Source: Malania oleifera (taxonomy: Eukaryota > Streptophyta > Magnoliopsida > Santalales > Ximeniaceae). Taken from it: a stretch of 64,000 bases of DNA. The translations under genes were made by a program, and so were the position numbers. Below are positions 37,453 through 54,625 of the stretch, piece after piece (position 1 is the first letter of the stretch; the number at the start of each line of letters is the position of its first letter). The notes under the pieces were generated by a model, which made no database searches, was not told the origin of the DNA, and was given only the letters and a program-made list of their open reading frames with translations. The stretch is from positions 121,156,719 through 121,220,718 of the forward strand of contig NC_080420.1 of the NCBI RefSeq assembly GCF_029873635.1, read 5' to 3'.

Positions 37453-39235
37453 TGTAACGTCCCTCAATAAAATACAACGTAATAAATAAATGGTCAACCC
37501 GAACTCGTGGGTAACGGGGACACTTGTCATACACAGCGGAAAACCTAACAGCAGTAAACATAAAAAAATTCATACATCCATCCATAAAGCATAATACCAG
37601 AGCTTTCTATTAACATCAATATACTGTTTATATGTACAATCTCCAAAAAGTCAAAATAACACTAGGACTATGTAACAAAAATCTCCTAATTCTAGCTCAG
37701 GGCTTATCCTTCTAGTAGGGAAGCACCAATCACTCAACGGCGGCCCTGACCCGCCGGTCTCTCTGGGTTTCCTGAAAAATATATTAATGTTGGGGGTGAG
37801 ACACTTCTCAGTAAGGGAAAGTAAAATAAATACAACTGTGTGGTAACATGAATATTTAAAGTGCTTATACATATACGGTACATTTCATAACTCTGAAAAT
37901 AATCATAATATCATGCTGGATAATCATGTATTTTCATATTCGTTAATAAATCATAACATACATAACATTTGTTATAACTCGTAATACTGAAAATATATTT
38001 AGGATGAAAAGCTAGCTGGTGTCATGTATTACCCTCCATGACGGGTTGTGTAGCCCGAAGGTGGGACCCGACAATGGCTGGCCTACCACTACCGAGTCAA
38101 ATATGTCTATAAGTACGATGGGCCCGCCACACCTGGTCTAGACTGTCAGGTGGACGTCTACACTCTACTGAAAGCCACATCAACTATCCATCTCTCATCC
38201 CCTCGTGGGATGGTTAGCACTAATACGGCCTCGTGCCAAATCTGATCTACCCATAGCTACGGTACCGAACTTTTGGTCTGAACTAAACTAATATCCTAAT
38301 TGTGATAACATATAATACATGATCATACATAACATCATTACGGCCTCGTGCCGAAAACATAGATACGGCCTTGAGCCGAAATCATACGTATGACCTCGTG
38401 CCAAAATCATAGTAAATATGGCCTCGCACCAATAATATCAATACGACCTCATGCCGATAGTATAAATACATGGTCTTATGCCAAAATCATATAAATACAG
38501 TCTCGTGCCGATAACATAAATATGGCCTCGCGCCAAAAACATTTCAGGTATTTACATTTGAAAATAACTCATTTATCATATATTCATCAACTCAATATAA
38601 CATAACCCATCTTTCCAAAATACCTGAAAATGTATTTTACTTGTAAAAACATTCATATCATATCTCATTTTTTGTAAAATAATATTCATGCCACACATGC
38701 TTTATTAAAAGTCATACTTCATATTTTAAAATCATGATTTTCTGACATCTCATACGTACATATACTTTTTTAAGTATCATAGCAGTATTTTTCCAATTGT
38801 ACATTTCATTCATAATAAACGAATATATCATATGTTTTTCTGAAAATAAATCTACTCATAATCAATAATAGTTTGCATGGAAAAAAACTGCTTTAATTTA
38901 CTCCCTTACCTAACTACTGAGAAAGTCCCTCAAATTACCTAGCCTGACCCCCGTAGGATTTTCTACTCAATACCCTGAAACTCAAAATTTTCAGTACTAA
39001 ACATCAATATTTTCATGTGTACATCAATTTCTATAACTACCTTAAAGTCTAATTTGGCTTAAAAAGCCTTACCTCAACTCTGGGATGATTTCCTACTTCG
39101 TTCCCTTGACGATCCGCTTCGACAAACTTGTAGGGAAGTTCGTCAGGAGCGTCGTGGTAGCCTCAGATCTTCGATCCGGCATGAAACCAACCCAAAATCG
39201 AAGAAACTACTCTTTCCGATCTCATTTTTTGGAGA
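37453..39235 (-). mobile_element. LTR-type sequence embedded in the solo LTR
   Basis: It begins TGTAACGTCCC and carries the - strand forms of the shared blocks (GTGAGACACTTCTCAGTAAG near 37796 and the GGGTTGTGTAGCCCG block near 38042). The right boundary is uncertain, and no terminal TTACA or target duplication was found there. Confidence 0.6.
38215..38545. repeat. Tandem array of CGGCCTCGTGCCG-type units
   Basis: About nine imperfect units of 25-35 bp, each with a short inverted repeat (CGGC-CTCGT-GCCG) followed by AAAATCATA-like spacer. The array lies inside an LTR-type sequence. Spacers are short and units vary too much for a CRISPR array, which would not occur in a plant nucleus. Confidence 0.85.
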
Positions 39236-39273
39236 TATTCGTTGTGTTCATAGCACAAAGTAAATGAAGAGAT

Positions 39274-39465
39274 AAGTAAATTTGATTATGTTAGATTTTT
39301 ATTTAAAATTCATACCCGAATTTATTTGTAAGTAAATTTGATTATGTTAGGATTTTTATTTAAAATTTATACCCTAATTTATTTGTAAGTAAATTTGATT
39401 ATGTTAGATTTTTTATTTAAAATTCATACCCGAATTTATTTGTAAAATTTCGATTATGTTAGTTA
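39274..39465. repeat. Tandem repeat, about 57 bp, 3.3 copies
   Basis: Three near-identical units begin AAGTAAATTTGATTATGTTA, followed by a partial fourth. They lie in the solo LTR right of the embedded sequence. Confidence 0.9.
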
Positions 39466-40762
39466 TTTTTATAAAATTCTCTTGAGTTTATTTTTACGCA
39501 TATTCAATTATATTAGTTTTATCTTCAATATTCTTGCATTTATTTTTGAGTTAAAAAATGTTCTAAACCCCTCGGATATTTTACATCATTAATTTCTATT
39601 CAAGAAAATATTTTTAACATGAAAATTGTGTGTCATGAGTTTATTTATACGTTACATATTTCACAAAAATATGAGTAAAAATTACATGAGTTGATTTTTT
39701 TTTTACGTTGCGTATTTCACAAAAATATTAGTAAAAATGATATTATTTTAATTGTACAAATTACATAATAAAAAAATTTTTAAAACTCCTTATGACAAAG
39801 AAAGTTTAAAGTTACAGATGTTCGGTACCGCAACTTAATTGCTTAAAATTTAAACGGATCGTAGTGCACTCACACTGTTTGTAGAGTGATTTTATATGAT
39901 AATGAATTTCTCTTGAATGCATACCTGGATTGGATCAGAGTTTAATAGGAAAAATCTCACTTAATAATGATGTACGTTGATTTAGTTTGATCGGCCAATC
40001 AGTTAAGTCCAGTTTTCGGACCGCACAACCCAATTATGGGATAAACATGACTTACGATTAACAGACATAAGAGTGATTTTTACAGTATATGTATATACAT
40101 ATTTAATTACGTGTATAAAGTTATTGATGATTTGAAGGTAAAGTATAAGTTTATATGAACATGACTATTATTGTGCTTAAATGATGATTTAAAGTAAACA
40201 TATAAGGAAATATATATATATGTATATAATTAAAAATTATAATTACAGTTTTTAAAGTTAAAAGTTTAATTTAATAGTTATAGTATATGATTATAAATTT
40301 TTACTATTGTAGTTGATGACAAAAGTTTTTATGTAGAAATTTTTAAATTTATATTTATTTTAAAAGCATTTTTGAAGTTATAGTATTAAATATTATTTTA
40401 CGAAATTATGAAAACTCATTTTGGCCATACACTAATAATAATCTTATTTAGTTATTGAGCGTCGTCTCACCCTGATCATTATTTTACATTTCAGATCATT
40501 TTGAGGAGCGTACTAGAAATCCGGAGTAACAAGTGCATGGGCGGGAGTAGAAAGAGTAGAATAGAATAAAAAAATTAGCATAATACAATTTAGAATATAT
40601 TTATGTATTTTAGAATTTTAGAATTTTGCATTTTAATAGTTGAAACATATATTTGTAACAAAACTAATTAGTGTTTTAGTAATAAAAATAATTTAGATTT
40701 ATTTGCATTCGCTAAAAAATTTATATTTAGGAACCTATTCGAGTTCGGGTCCTTACAAATTG

Positions 40763-40855
40763 GACTTGTGATTTACTCATTTATACAATAAACAAGTCCT
40801 TACCAAGCCAAATTCTCAAACCGCTTATGAGCAGTTTGGCTTGTTTGTAGCCCTA
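40763..40855. mobile_element. Possible hAT-like element, right end
   Basis: The end GGCTTGTTTGTAGCCCTA reads TAGGGCTACAAACAAGCC in reverse, a frequent plant hAT terminus. The left half would be the sequence before 36651, split by the solo LTR. The left terminus was not identified. Confidence 0.35.
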
Positions 40856-40916
40856 CTCATACGTTTGTTAAATTACAAAAAAATAAAAGAATGGTGTATA
40901 AAAATACAGGTATTCC

Positions 40917-40949
<33 letters not shown>

Positions 40950-41290
40950 AAAGGAGGTATCATTAGCAAAAGATAATGTTAGTACTCACATCAAACTTTA
41001 ATGTGTTAAATGATAAATTTATCTTTTAACTTTTATAATACGATATAAACAGAAGATAAATTTATTATTTTATTGTAAAAATTAATAATTAAATTATCAT
41101 TTAATATTTGAAAAAATAAATATGTAGTAGTGGTATTTTTAGAGTACAAATAGGAATAATTTCTCTTATTTTTTTCCTAAAAAACCCCCCCGATTACATA
41201 ACCATATAATATAAAAAAATATAAAATTCGAGAAGGGTAAATAAGTAAATTGATAATAATTATTCAAAGCAATGAGACCCGGAGAGTCCG
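40856..41290. other. Intergenic, AT-rich
   Basis: AT microsatellite near 40917-40938; otherwise no recognised feature before the RPS20 promoter. Confidence 0.5.
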
Positions 41291-41301
41291 AGACGCTTGC
41301 T

Positions 41302-41604
41302 TATATATCAACAGTGATGTGCTCTTCCTCTCGCAAACCCTAGAAGTGCGTCTCTTCCCATCCCACCCTCCCCCCTCTCTCGATCCTTGCGATTATCTGG
41401 TAATTTTTATTTTTCTTTCTGTGTTTGCGGATTGTAATTTTTCTGATTTCGTGGACGTGATTTTTGAAGAAATAAGATCGAAGAAATCGACTCATTTTAT
41501 GTAGTTGTTCAGTGATTGTTGGATTATTATTTGGTTATTCATTATTGATTATTGATTTCCTCTCCAAAGAAGTAATTTTGTTATTGGATTTAGCAGAAGT
41601 AGCC
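41302..41604 (+). promoter_or_regulatory. RPS20 core promoter and leader with intron
   Basis: A TATA box (TATATAT at 41302-41308) is followed 27 bp later by a telo-box, AAACCCTAG (41335-41343), typical of plant ribosomal-protein promoters. A leader intron is inferred: donor CTG|GTAATT at 41400, acceptor TTTAGCAG| ending 41596, leaving 8 nt before the ATG. Leader introns are common in this gene class. Confidence 0.7.
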
Positions 41605-46947
<5,343 letters not shown>

Positions 46948-47989
46948 ATGTAGTTTGTGTGCTCTGTTTTTATTTTTTTACAAGCCATGTAGTTTCCATA
47001 ACTGAACACTTCCCTCCTTGTAGCCTGCTTGGCTGAGGTTATATTTCCAGAATCCAGGCTTCACAGTTTGGGAGTTGACTTTTTTAGGGTTTAATGCTGT
47101 AAGTTACAATTTTGATGCCCCTTTCGTCGTATGAGAGTTCTGTTTTGCTTCAATTTTCAATTTTAGATTTAACACTCAGATTGGAGTTAATTTGATAAAG
47201 TGTTTGATGTTGAAATGTTTTTTTTGGGACTACCCCTTTAGTTCATGAGTGACATTACTTGTGTACCCAAAAAAATCAAACAGATGATTCAAATACGCGT
47301 AGAAGTCATGTTGAAATGGTTTTGTTTTAGTTGAGTAAATGATGCTTTCTTTGCTTTAATTCCAAATATGAGTTTCAAGACCCCATCAATTCATGGGATG
47401 ATTCTGAGCTAAGAGAACAATTATGTGTGTTTTTAATATCCTAGTTCTTCATTTGTCATATATTATTTGGTTATGCTCAGATGGAGAGGATTTGAGGTAC
47501 CTACTGATTCTCAAATTGGCAACCTCTTTACGTGAGGAAAAGAAAATGTATAATGTATTTTTTCACACTTCAACAGGAATATTTACATACTGGAAGTTCT
47601 CGAGTGCCATATCATTTGCATCTAAACCCGAATTATATTAGTCCATTTGAAGATTGATAATGTTGGGCTAAATTTTGAGGGGAATTCATATATATATATA
47701 TATGTTTTTATATCAAATACTTGAGAATCAAAATTTATTAAATTATGCTTTTAAAACTAAGGAATATCAAAGGATGATTATATGTTGATGCAGGACATCA
47801 TCATAGAGTTGCAGCTTAATACTAAAGATTCTAAGGAACATGAAATTGAAGGAAGCATTCACTTGTCAGATCATAGGTTTTTGAGCTAGGGAGCTCAGAA
47901 AGCAAGTGCTAAGACACAGTTTTCATGTATGTATTCATTTAGGAGCGTTATTATTTGAGTTCTTTGTTAGTGAGTTACTACCTATGCTG
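46948..47989. other. RPS20 3' UTR and intergenic region
   Basis: The 3' UTR probably covers the first 200 bp or so. A TA microsatellite lies near 47688-47703. No other gene was recognised. Confidence 0.5.
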
Positions 47990-49510
47990 AGACATTTATA
48001 CCATAGATTTCATTATAGGTTCACAATTACCTAATTTATTGATGAATCCTAAAGAGCTTTCTGAGTTGAATAGGTCAGTAGGAGAACTTGAAAAAGGTTT
48101 TGTGAGCCATTGTCTTAGTCCTTCTGTAGTATCAACTCTACTGACTTCAAAAATGAAAAATGATGGATCTTGGAGGATGTGCATGAATAATAAAGTCATT
48201 AATAAAATCACCATCAAGTGTAGGTTCCCATCACTAGACTTAAGGATATGCTTGATATGCTAGCTGACGACTAGTTTGTACTCCAAGATTGAGCTGCATA
48301 AATATCACAAAATTAGAATTAGATTAGGAGATGAACGAAAAACATCCTTTATGACAAGATGGTTTATTTGAGTGGTTGGTCATACCCTTTGGACTCTTTG
48401 ATACTGCTGACACTTTTATGAGGGTTATGACGCATTCTGTAGCCATTCATATTAAATTTCCTGATGACCTATTTTGATGATATATTGATCCGAAGTAAAA
48501 TTAAGGAGAAGTACTTGAGCATCTTCATGAGATTCTTGTCGCTTTGAGGGGACAAAGTTGTTTGTTAACCTGAAGAAATGCAGCTTTTAGAAGTCTGGTG
48601 TGTTTTTCCTTGGTTTTATAGTCTTCGCACTAGGAATAGTCATTGACCTTGATAAAGTTAAAGCAATGAGAGAGTGGGTTGAGCCTAAGATTATTATCGA
48701 AGTTCGTACTTTTCATGGTCTCGCTACTTTCTGTAGACAATTCATGAGGCATTTTGGCACCAACATGGCTCCCATCACTGAATGCTTAAAGAAAGGGGAG
48801 TTTCATTGGAACCCTTCACCTACTAGAGCTTTTAGAGAGGTTAAGTAGAAGATAACTGGAGCATCTATACTTCACATCCAAACTTCAGTCTCTAGGATGG
48901 ATATTGGTGGGCTTTTTGAGTCCGGAGGGATAGCCTATAGCACTTTTCAATGAAAAAAATTCCCAGATGTTTGACAGAGATATAACACATAATAGAGGTT
49001 TTTTTGTTGTAACAACATTTGAGATATTATTTATAACCTCAAGATTTTGTACTCTTTTTTGATGAACTTGTTTTGCAATATCTAAGTTTATAGAAGATGC
49101 TGAGTGTAAAGCATGCTGGTTGGTTGCGTAGAGTTCCTTTGCGAGGACACATTTTTTCTTAAGCATCATTTCGGCGTTGAGCATAAGGTGGTTGATGGCC
49201 TCACCGGAGTAGCAATTATTATCTATATCATGAGAGCTAAGGTTATTGGGTTTGATTATCTAAAGGATGAGTATATTTGGGCTTATTTTTCATGGGGTGA
49301 GTGAGGGCTATCATAAAGTTTTTCTAGATTTCCATCATCCATGAAGGATACCTATTTAGAGGTACTAGGTCCCATACTTCTTTTAGATACCTTTAGGTTT
49401 GGGAATTGCATGCTAGAGATTAGTTGGTTGCCTAGGGAGGGATAGAATCATTGCCTTAGTTGAGGATAGGTCTTATTGATCTTCTTTAAAAGAGGGATGT
49501 AGCTATAATA
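47990..49510 (+). mobile_element. Ty3/gypsy pol fossil
   Basis: The + strand carries, in order, recognisable Ty3/gypsy reverse transcriptase (about 48030-48600), RNase H (about 48600-49180) and the start of the integrase zinc-binding region (to about 49510). It is broken at many points. No LTR, gag or target duplication was identified at either side, so it looks like an old, truncated copy. The clade is uncertain. Confidence 0.8.
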
Positions 49511-49810
49511 GTGTCTTAATGTTGCACCTCTTAGTTAACCAAATCTAAAAGACACAACATTGGTCCATAAGACCCTCTATACTCTTCTTTCATTGCCGCA
49601 CATACCTTCAATAGAACTATAATAGCGCGCAATTTTATTCTTTGTGATTAGACTTCTTTTACTTAGCTTGATTAAAAATTTAAATTAACATGCTTAACTC
49701 ATCTATCTTTTACTATTGGTGCATTCATCTGCTAGTGGAACAAAGGGAATATAACTAAGAACATTTTAAGTCGCAATTTCTAAGTTGAAAATTTTCAACT
49801 TTGCAAAACT

Positions 49811-49861
<51 letters not shown>

Positions 49862-50400
49862 GGAGTCCATTTTCAAGCTGTTAAAGGAACAACTTGAAAA
49901 TATAATAGTTGGAACATATTTTAACTAAAACATTCCAATTAACCTAAAATCATTTACGCATGGTTCGTTTAGATCAAGAATTTTTCTTTAAAAAGGAAAG
50001 AAAAATAAGGAGGAAACCTATTTTCTATTTTATTTTCCTTATATATGAAATATTATTAAAAATGAAAGTTCGTTTTAATATGATAAAAAATTAGGAAAAA
50101 TCAAATATTAATGATTTGTAAAATCAAAATTTTGTTCTTGGATTTGATATATATTTTATTTTCTTTCTTACTCCCCTTCATAACCAATTATGAAAATATG
50201 GATTCCTTGATAATTTTATTTTCTTTTCCTAATATTTTTCGAGTTCCAAACGGGACCTACGAGAAACAAAAATGCTGAACGTCCAACTTTAAATCTCCTA
50301 AGAGAATTAGATTACAATCTTATTTTTTTCCCTTATTAGTTCTAGTTGATTTATGTAATACATAATGTGTATATTATAGACTAATTAAAAATAAAATAAA
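49511..50400. other. Intergenic, AT-rich
   Basis: No gene was recognised. It contains the (AAT)n microsatellite entered separately. Confidence 0.5.
49812..49862. repeat. (AAT)n microsatellite
   Basis: About 17 perfect trinucleotide units. Confidence 0.97.
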
Positions 50401-50545
50401 AAGGGCATTCTCGTGCCATAAGAGTGATAAGACCCCTTACTCTACGAGGGTAAAGGGAGGCTCGTCACAATGTACGCAACCTTATAGTGCATTTTTCCTT
50501 AAATTTGAACTCGTGACCAAATTGGTCACAAAGGAGTAACCTTGC
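50401..50545 (-). mobile_element. tRNA-derived SINE
   Basis: The - strand reads AGCAAGGTTACTCCTTTGTG at the head, then the box-B-like GGTCACGAGTTCAAATT, AAGGTTGCGTACATTGTGAC, then GGCACGAGAATGCCC and a T-rich tail. This is the order of the widespread plant SINE that normally reads GGTCACGGGTTCGA and GCTGCGTACA, as remembered. Same family as the 19.1 kb copy. Confidence 0.75.
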
Positions 50546-50908
50546 TGATGATCTAAGGTTCGCTATCGATTAATAATAAAATAAAGAAAAATAATAATAT
50601 TACATCCACAATATTTTTGTTTGCATGCATTTTATGAGCCAGTTATATGGTTTTTAGCTCAGTTGAAAAAAATAAAATAAAACCATTGTAATTATAGAGC
50701 AAGCACAGCTATTCCCCAAAGTTTGGATAAAGAGTTCCCCAAAGTTTGGATAAAGAGAATATTAGTTTCTTAGTTTGGTTCAGTGCAGTATCATCAATGA
50801 AGAATCAAAACCTGAAAATATTTGGAAAAAATAATAAAAATAATTTCAAAAAGATTTTTAAAGCAGAATATGACAATTGACAAGAAGAGATTTGTTAAGC
50901 TTTTTCTG

Positions 50909-50960
50909 TCCCACATTGGAAGAAGGTAGAAGAAGAGAAGCAAGTGTGAAGCTTTAAAAT
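50909..50960 (+). promoter_or_regulatory. snRNA promoter of U1 copy 1
   Basis: USE GTCCCACATTG (50909-50919; consensus RTCCCACATCG) and TATA-like TTTAAAAT starting 50953, exactly 31 bp before the RNA start. The 33-bp gap between the two is the Pol II arrangement. Confidence 0.85.
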
Positions 50961-50983
50961 GGGCAAATAGGCAAATATGCAAA

Positions 50984-51142
50984 ATACTTACCTGGGCGGG
51001 GTCTATGAGTGCTCATGTAGACTCATGGCCTAGGTGTGCAGCTTCCATTGCACTTAGGAGGGGCGCCTGCCTAACATCTCCCCAAGTGGGAGAGTGTACG
51101 TCATAATTTGTGGTAGTGGGGGCTTGTGTTCGCGCGGTCCCT
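50984..51142 (+). ncRNA. U1: U1 snRNA copy 1 (type A)
   Basis: 159 nt. The 5' end ATACTTACCTGG pairs with 5' splice sites. Stem-loop II retains CTTCCATTGCACTTAGGAG. The Sm-site region is AATTTGTGG, and the 3' stem-loop has the TTCG tetraloop. The stem-loop I loop reads GCTCATGTAG instead of the plant form near GATCATGAAG, so the contact with U1-70K may be changed, though its stem (ATGAGT/ACTCAT) still pairs. U1 RNA is the core of the snRNP that defines 5' splice sites. A USE and TATA are present, so it could be transcribed. Confidence 0.9.
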
Positions 51143-52319
51143 TCTTAATTTTATTTTTATAAATTTCATTTCTTTTAAATGATTCTTTCGAGACCTGATT
51201 GTTATGGAGCAAGTCAAAGTCGAATTTCTCATTTAATTATTTCAAAATGTCAATTCATATTTTCATTTTTCATCAATTCATATCCCATTCCTCTTTTAAA
51301 ACTTGAAACTATTGCTGTATATATATTTAAGGATTTTTGTTATTAAGGTAAACCTAAATATGCCAATTGATAAGAGATGGATGAAGATAAAATAAGCAAA
51401 TAATTGGAAACCAATACACTTGCCACTAAGCATAATTGTGATGAGAAGCTTGTTTTCTTTCAATACAGGCTTGAATATTAAATCTTAAGGCTAAATGAAG
51501 GTGATGTATATGCTCTTGTTCTCTTACATGGCATGCTATGCTTCTTGAGAGTACGATTCAAGAAAGATATTATGAAAACCTTTTATTATCGGAAAAGTTG
51601 AATGCACATTGTAGTTGGAGTAGTTGTATAGCCTCTTCAGGGATAGTCTTTGGAATATAATTACGCCATGGTTCTACGCTTCTTCCCCAAACATATGTTA
51701 CCACTATAATGCTTTCATTAATGACTCTCTCTCTCACTCTCCTGAGCCAAGAACGTTTATATTTTTTCAAATCATAGGAATATTAATATGCCAAAAGACA
51801 ATGCCTAAACCCAACATTATCATGAAATTAACGATAACTGAAACGTGGTAAGTGATGAATTTACCTCATAACCCATGTAGAACATGAATTTTTCGCTACA
51901 CAATCTGCTAATTTTGTATAATTAATTTTCTTGCGTTTAGGGGTTTAAATTTCATATTTTGATATAAACTTGAATAAAATAAATTATAAAATCATAGTAT
52001 ATTTTTATTGAAATTAATGTAAATCTAAATTTAAGATTTGAAATTTGGAACTTTAAGTTCAATTGGAAAATAAAAAATAGGGAAAAAAATAAAATAAGAA
52101 GTAAGTGTGCACATTGGGGCAATCAAAATATTTGGAATTGGGGGACAAGTATGCTAATAAAGAAATGCATCTTGGAAGCAATTGTGGCAATGCTGATTAT
52201 TATATATTTGTCTTTTTTCTTGGCAGACCAACTTAATAAATCTAAAAAAGTGAAGACTCCAATATTATAACTAAGCTGCCTAATTAGGAATGCAATGGTG
52301 GTATTTGTCATCTTGTTTT

Positions 52320-52371
52320 GTCCCACATCGAAAGAATGAAGAAAAGAAATATGCGTCTAAAGCTATAAAAA
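52320..52371 (+). promoter_or_regulatory. snRNA promoter of U1 copy 2
   Basis: A perfect USE, GTCCCACATCG (52320-52330), and TATAAAAA (52364-52371), 31 bp before the RNA start, with a 33-bp gap. Confidence 0.93.
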
Positions 52372-52394
52372 GGCCAGATAGCTATGAATGCAAC

Positions 52395-52553
52395 ATACTT
52401 ACCTGGACGGGGTCTTTGAGTGATCAAGAAGGCTCATGGCCTAGGTGTGTGGCCTCCATTGCACTCAGGAGGTGCGCTCGCCTAACATCTCCCCAAGTGG
52501 GAGAGTGTACGTCATAATTTGTGATAGTGGGGGCCTGCGTTCGCGCGGCCCCT
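52395..52553 (+). ncRNA. U1: U1 snRNA copy 2 (type B)
   Basis: 159 nt. It begins ATACTTACCTGGACGGGGTC. The stem-loop I loop is GATCAAGAAG, close to the U1-70K site. Stem-loop II is CCTCCATTGCACTCAGGAGG (U1A-site type). Stem III is TCTCCC/GGGAGA. The Sm-site region is AATTTGTGA. The 3' hairpin GGGGCCTGCG-TTCG-CGCGGCCCC pairs fully. With a perfect USE and TATA, this and copy 6 are the best candidates for active genes. Confidence 0.95.
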
Positions 52554-53749
52554 TCCAAATTTATTTTAAAACTTTTATTACTTTCTAAACATCTCTTTTC
52601 ATACAAGCACATGAAACCAATTGCTGACAGTGTTCTCAAAAAAGAAAGAAAAATTCAAGGAATGTCTCAGCATTTCTTTAATTTACAAAAATCATTTATG
52701 AGTGCATCTCATACTATAGATCTTTTGAATTTCTCTATTGAATAGATAGGTCTAATGAGAAAGACATGAATTTTTTTTTTTTAAAAAGACTTTCGAATTT
52801 ATACATTCATATTTTGTATTGGTCGATCATTAATAAGCGAAGAACTGATTGACAACTCATCAATTCATTCCATCGCATTTACATGCATATATTTTTTTTT
52901 TTCACATGTAGCACCTTTATAAATATTTTTATAAACTAAAAATGGATCATTTTAATATTTTTATAAAATAAAAAAATGCAAAATCTAAGTATAGACTCAA
53001 ATAAAATGTTAAACCTCCTAATTTCATTGTGTTCCTATGAGCAAAAGACTAAAAGGTGTATTGATCATCCTAACAAATGACATGCCAACGGTGAGAAACT
53101 TGTTTTCTTTGAAAACAAACTTGAGTATTCAATATTAAGGCTAAATAAAGGCAATGGATATGCTCTTTTTCTTACAGAGCATGCCATGCTTCTTCAGAGA
53201 GTACGGTTTAAAAATGATATTATGAAAACCTTTTATCATCAAAAAAGTTTAACGCACATTGTAGTTGCAATAATTGCATATATAGCCTTTTGAGGGATAG
53301 TCTTGAAAATTAGATTATACCATGGGTTTTATACTTCTTCCCCATGGTTTATTGTGCTTTCATTAATGACTCTCAACTAAGAATGTTTGTATTTTTCATA
53401 CAATAGAAATATTAATATGCCAAAGACAATGCCCAACCCCAACCATAACATGAAAATAATAACTAGTGAACTTACCTCATAGCCCATATAAGACATGAAT
53501 TTTTCACCTACACAATCTATTAATTTATATAATTAATTTTCATATGTTTAGGGGTTTCAATTTTATAATTTGAATTTAAATTTAAATTTATATAAACTTG
53601 AATAAAATAAATTGTAAAATCATAGTATATTTTTATTAAATTTAATGTGAATATAAATTTAATATTTAAGATTTTAACCTCTAAGTTCTATCAAAAAATA
53701 AAAAAATAGGGGAAAAAAAAAATCAAAAAGAAAGTGTGCACATTGGAGC

Positions 53750-54195
53750 TGTTGGGCTTTGTGGAGACTAATTGCGTTTGATCTAAATGATGACCTGACT
53801 TTTCTTTAATGATAGATTTCTATCCTAAGGTTTAGTCCATGGAGCTATTGTTTTTTGGGTGATTAGGTTAAGCCCCCGAGAAAATTTTTTAGGCACGTTT
53901 TGTAGCCCATTTGGAACCCTTTGCGCAGCATATAAAACAATTGTTTTTTGGGTGATTAGGTTAAGCCGTCATACTTCGCGAGAGAGCGAGAGAGAGAGAG
54001 AGAGAGAGTATTGCACCGCCACACTCTGTATTTTCTTCCTGATAATAGTGAAATTCTTGCAACTCTGCAGACGTAGGTAAAATTACCGAATCATGTAAAT
54101 ACTGTCTTGTGCGTGTGATTAATTTTTTTTTGGCGTGTATTCTTTTTCTATTTTGTTTCTCACATGTTTTAGGAATTTGTTGTTAATTCTCAATA
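53750..54195 (+). mobile_element. Ty1/copia-type solo LTR
   Basis: A 446 bp LTR begins TGTTGGGCTTTGTGG and ends AATTCTCAATA, with a perfect 5-bp duplication GGAGC (53745-53749 and 54196-54200). It interrupts the type-B spacer exactly, since copy 6's spacer runs GGAGCAATCAAA without a break. A TATA-like box (ATATAAAACA near 53929), a GA microsatellite (53978-54009) and an internal direct repeat (TGTTTTTTGGGTGATTAGG at about 53849 and 53943) are present. Confidence 0.88.
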
Positions 54196-54391
54196 GGAGC
54201 AATCAAAATATTTGGAATTGGTGGACAAGTATGCTAATAAAGAAATGCTTCTTGGAAGCAATTGTGGCAATGCTTATATTATTATATCTTTTTTTTTCTT
54301 GGCAGACTAACTTAATAAATCTAAAAAAACAAAGACCAATATTATCACTAAGCTGCCTAATTAGGAATGTAATGTTGGTATTTGTCATCCT

Positions 54392-54444
54392 GTCCCACAT
54401 TGAAAGAACAAAAAAAAAAAAATATGCATCTGAAGCTATAAAAA
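54392..54444 (+). promoter_or_regulatory. snRNA promoter of U1 copy 3
   Basis: USE GTCCCACATTG (54392-54402) and TATAAAAA (54437-54444), 31 bp before the RNA start, with a 34-bp gap. Confidence 0.9.
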
Positions 54445-54467
54445 TGCAAGACAGCTAAAGATGCAAC

Positions 54468-54625
54468 ATACTTACCTGGATGGGGTCTATGAGTGATCAA
54501 GAAGGCTCATGGTCTAGGTGTGCGGCCTCCATTGCACTCAGGAGGTGTGCTTGCCTAACATCTCCCCAGGTGGGAGAGTGTACGTCATAATTTGTGGTAG
54601 TGGGGCCTGCGTTCGCGCAGCCCCT
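54468..54625 (+). ncRNA. U1: U1 snRNA copy 3 (type B)
   Basis: 158 nt. It begins ATACTTACCTGGATGGGGTC. The loop I is GATCAAGAAG and stem-loop II has the same sequence as copy 2 except for one base (GGAGGTGTGC). The Sm-site region is AATTTGTGG. It is one G shorter before the 3' hairpin, which reads GCAGCCCC and pairs slightly less well. A copia solo LTR lies just upstream (53750-54195), ending about 200 bp before the USE. Confidence 0.92.

Larger units (their letters stand above)
36656..40757 (+). mobile_element. Solo LTR, TGTARNGACCC type, interrupted
   Basis: It begins TGTAATGACCC and ends GGGTCCTTACA, with a perfect 5-bp duplication AATTG (36651-36655 and 40758-40762). The 3' part has the + strand forms of the shared blocks: AGTTAAGTCCAG..CGCACAACCC near 40005-40033 and a GAGCGTCGTCTCACCC block near 40456. 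A second LTR-type sequence in opposite orientation (37453 to about 39235) is embedded, which explains the 4.1 kb length against about 2.0 kb for its relatives. Confidence 0.78.
50860..53090 (+). repeat. A-B U1 block, first copy
   Basis: Contains U1 copies 1 (A) and 2 (B). It is repeated at about 58330-60900 with copies 5 and 6. Spacer words shared in the same order include TTGTTATGGAGCAAGT, AAACCTAAATATGCCAATTG, GAAGCTTGTTTTCTTTCAA, CAATCAAAATATTTGGAATT and GAACTGATTGACAACTCATC. Limits are approximate. Confidence 0.8.

Noticed and set aside
38215-38545. CRISPR-like array of short repeats
   Set aside because: Plant nuclear DNA; units are imperfect with very short spacers and no cas genes. Tandem repeat in an LTR.
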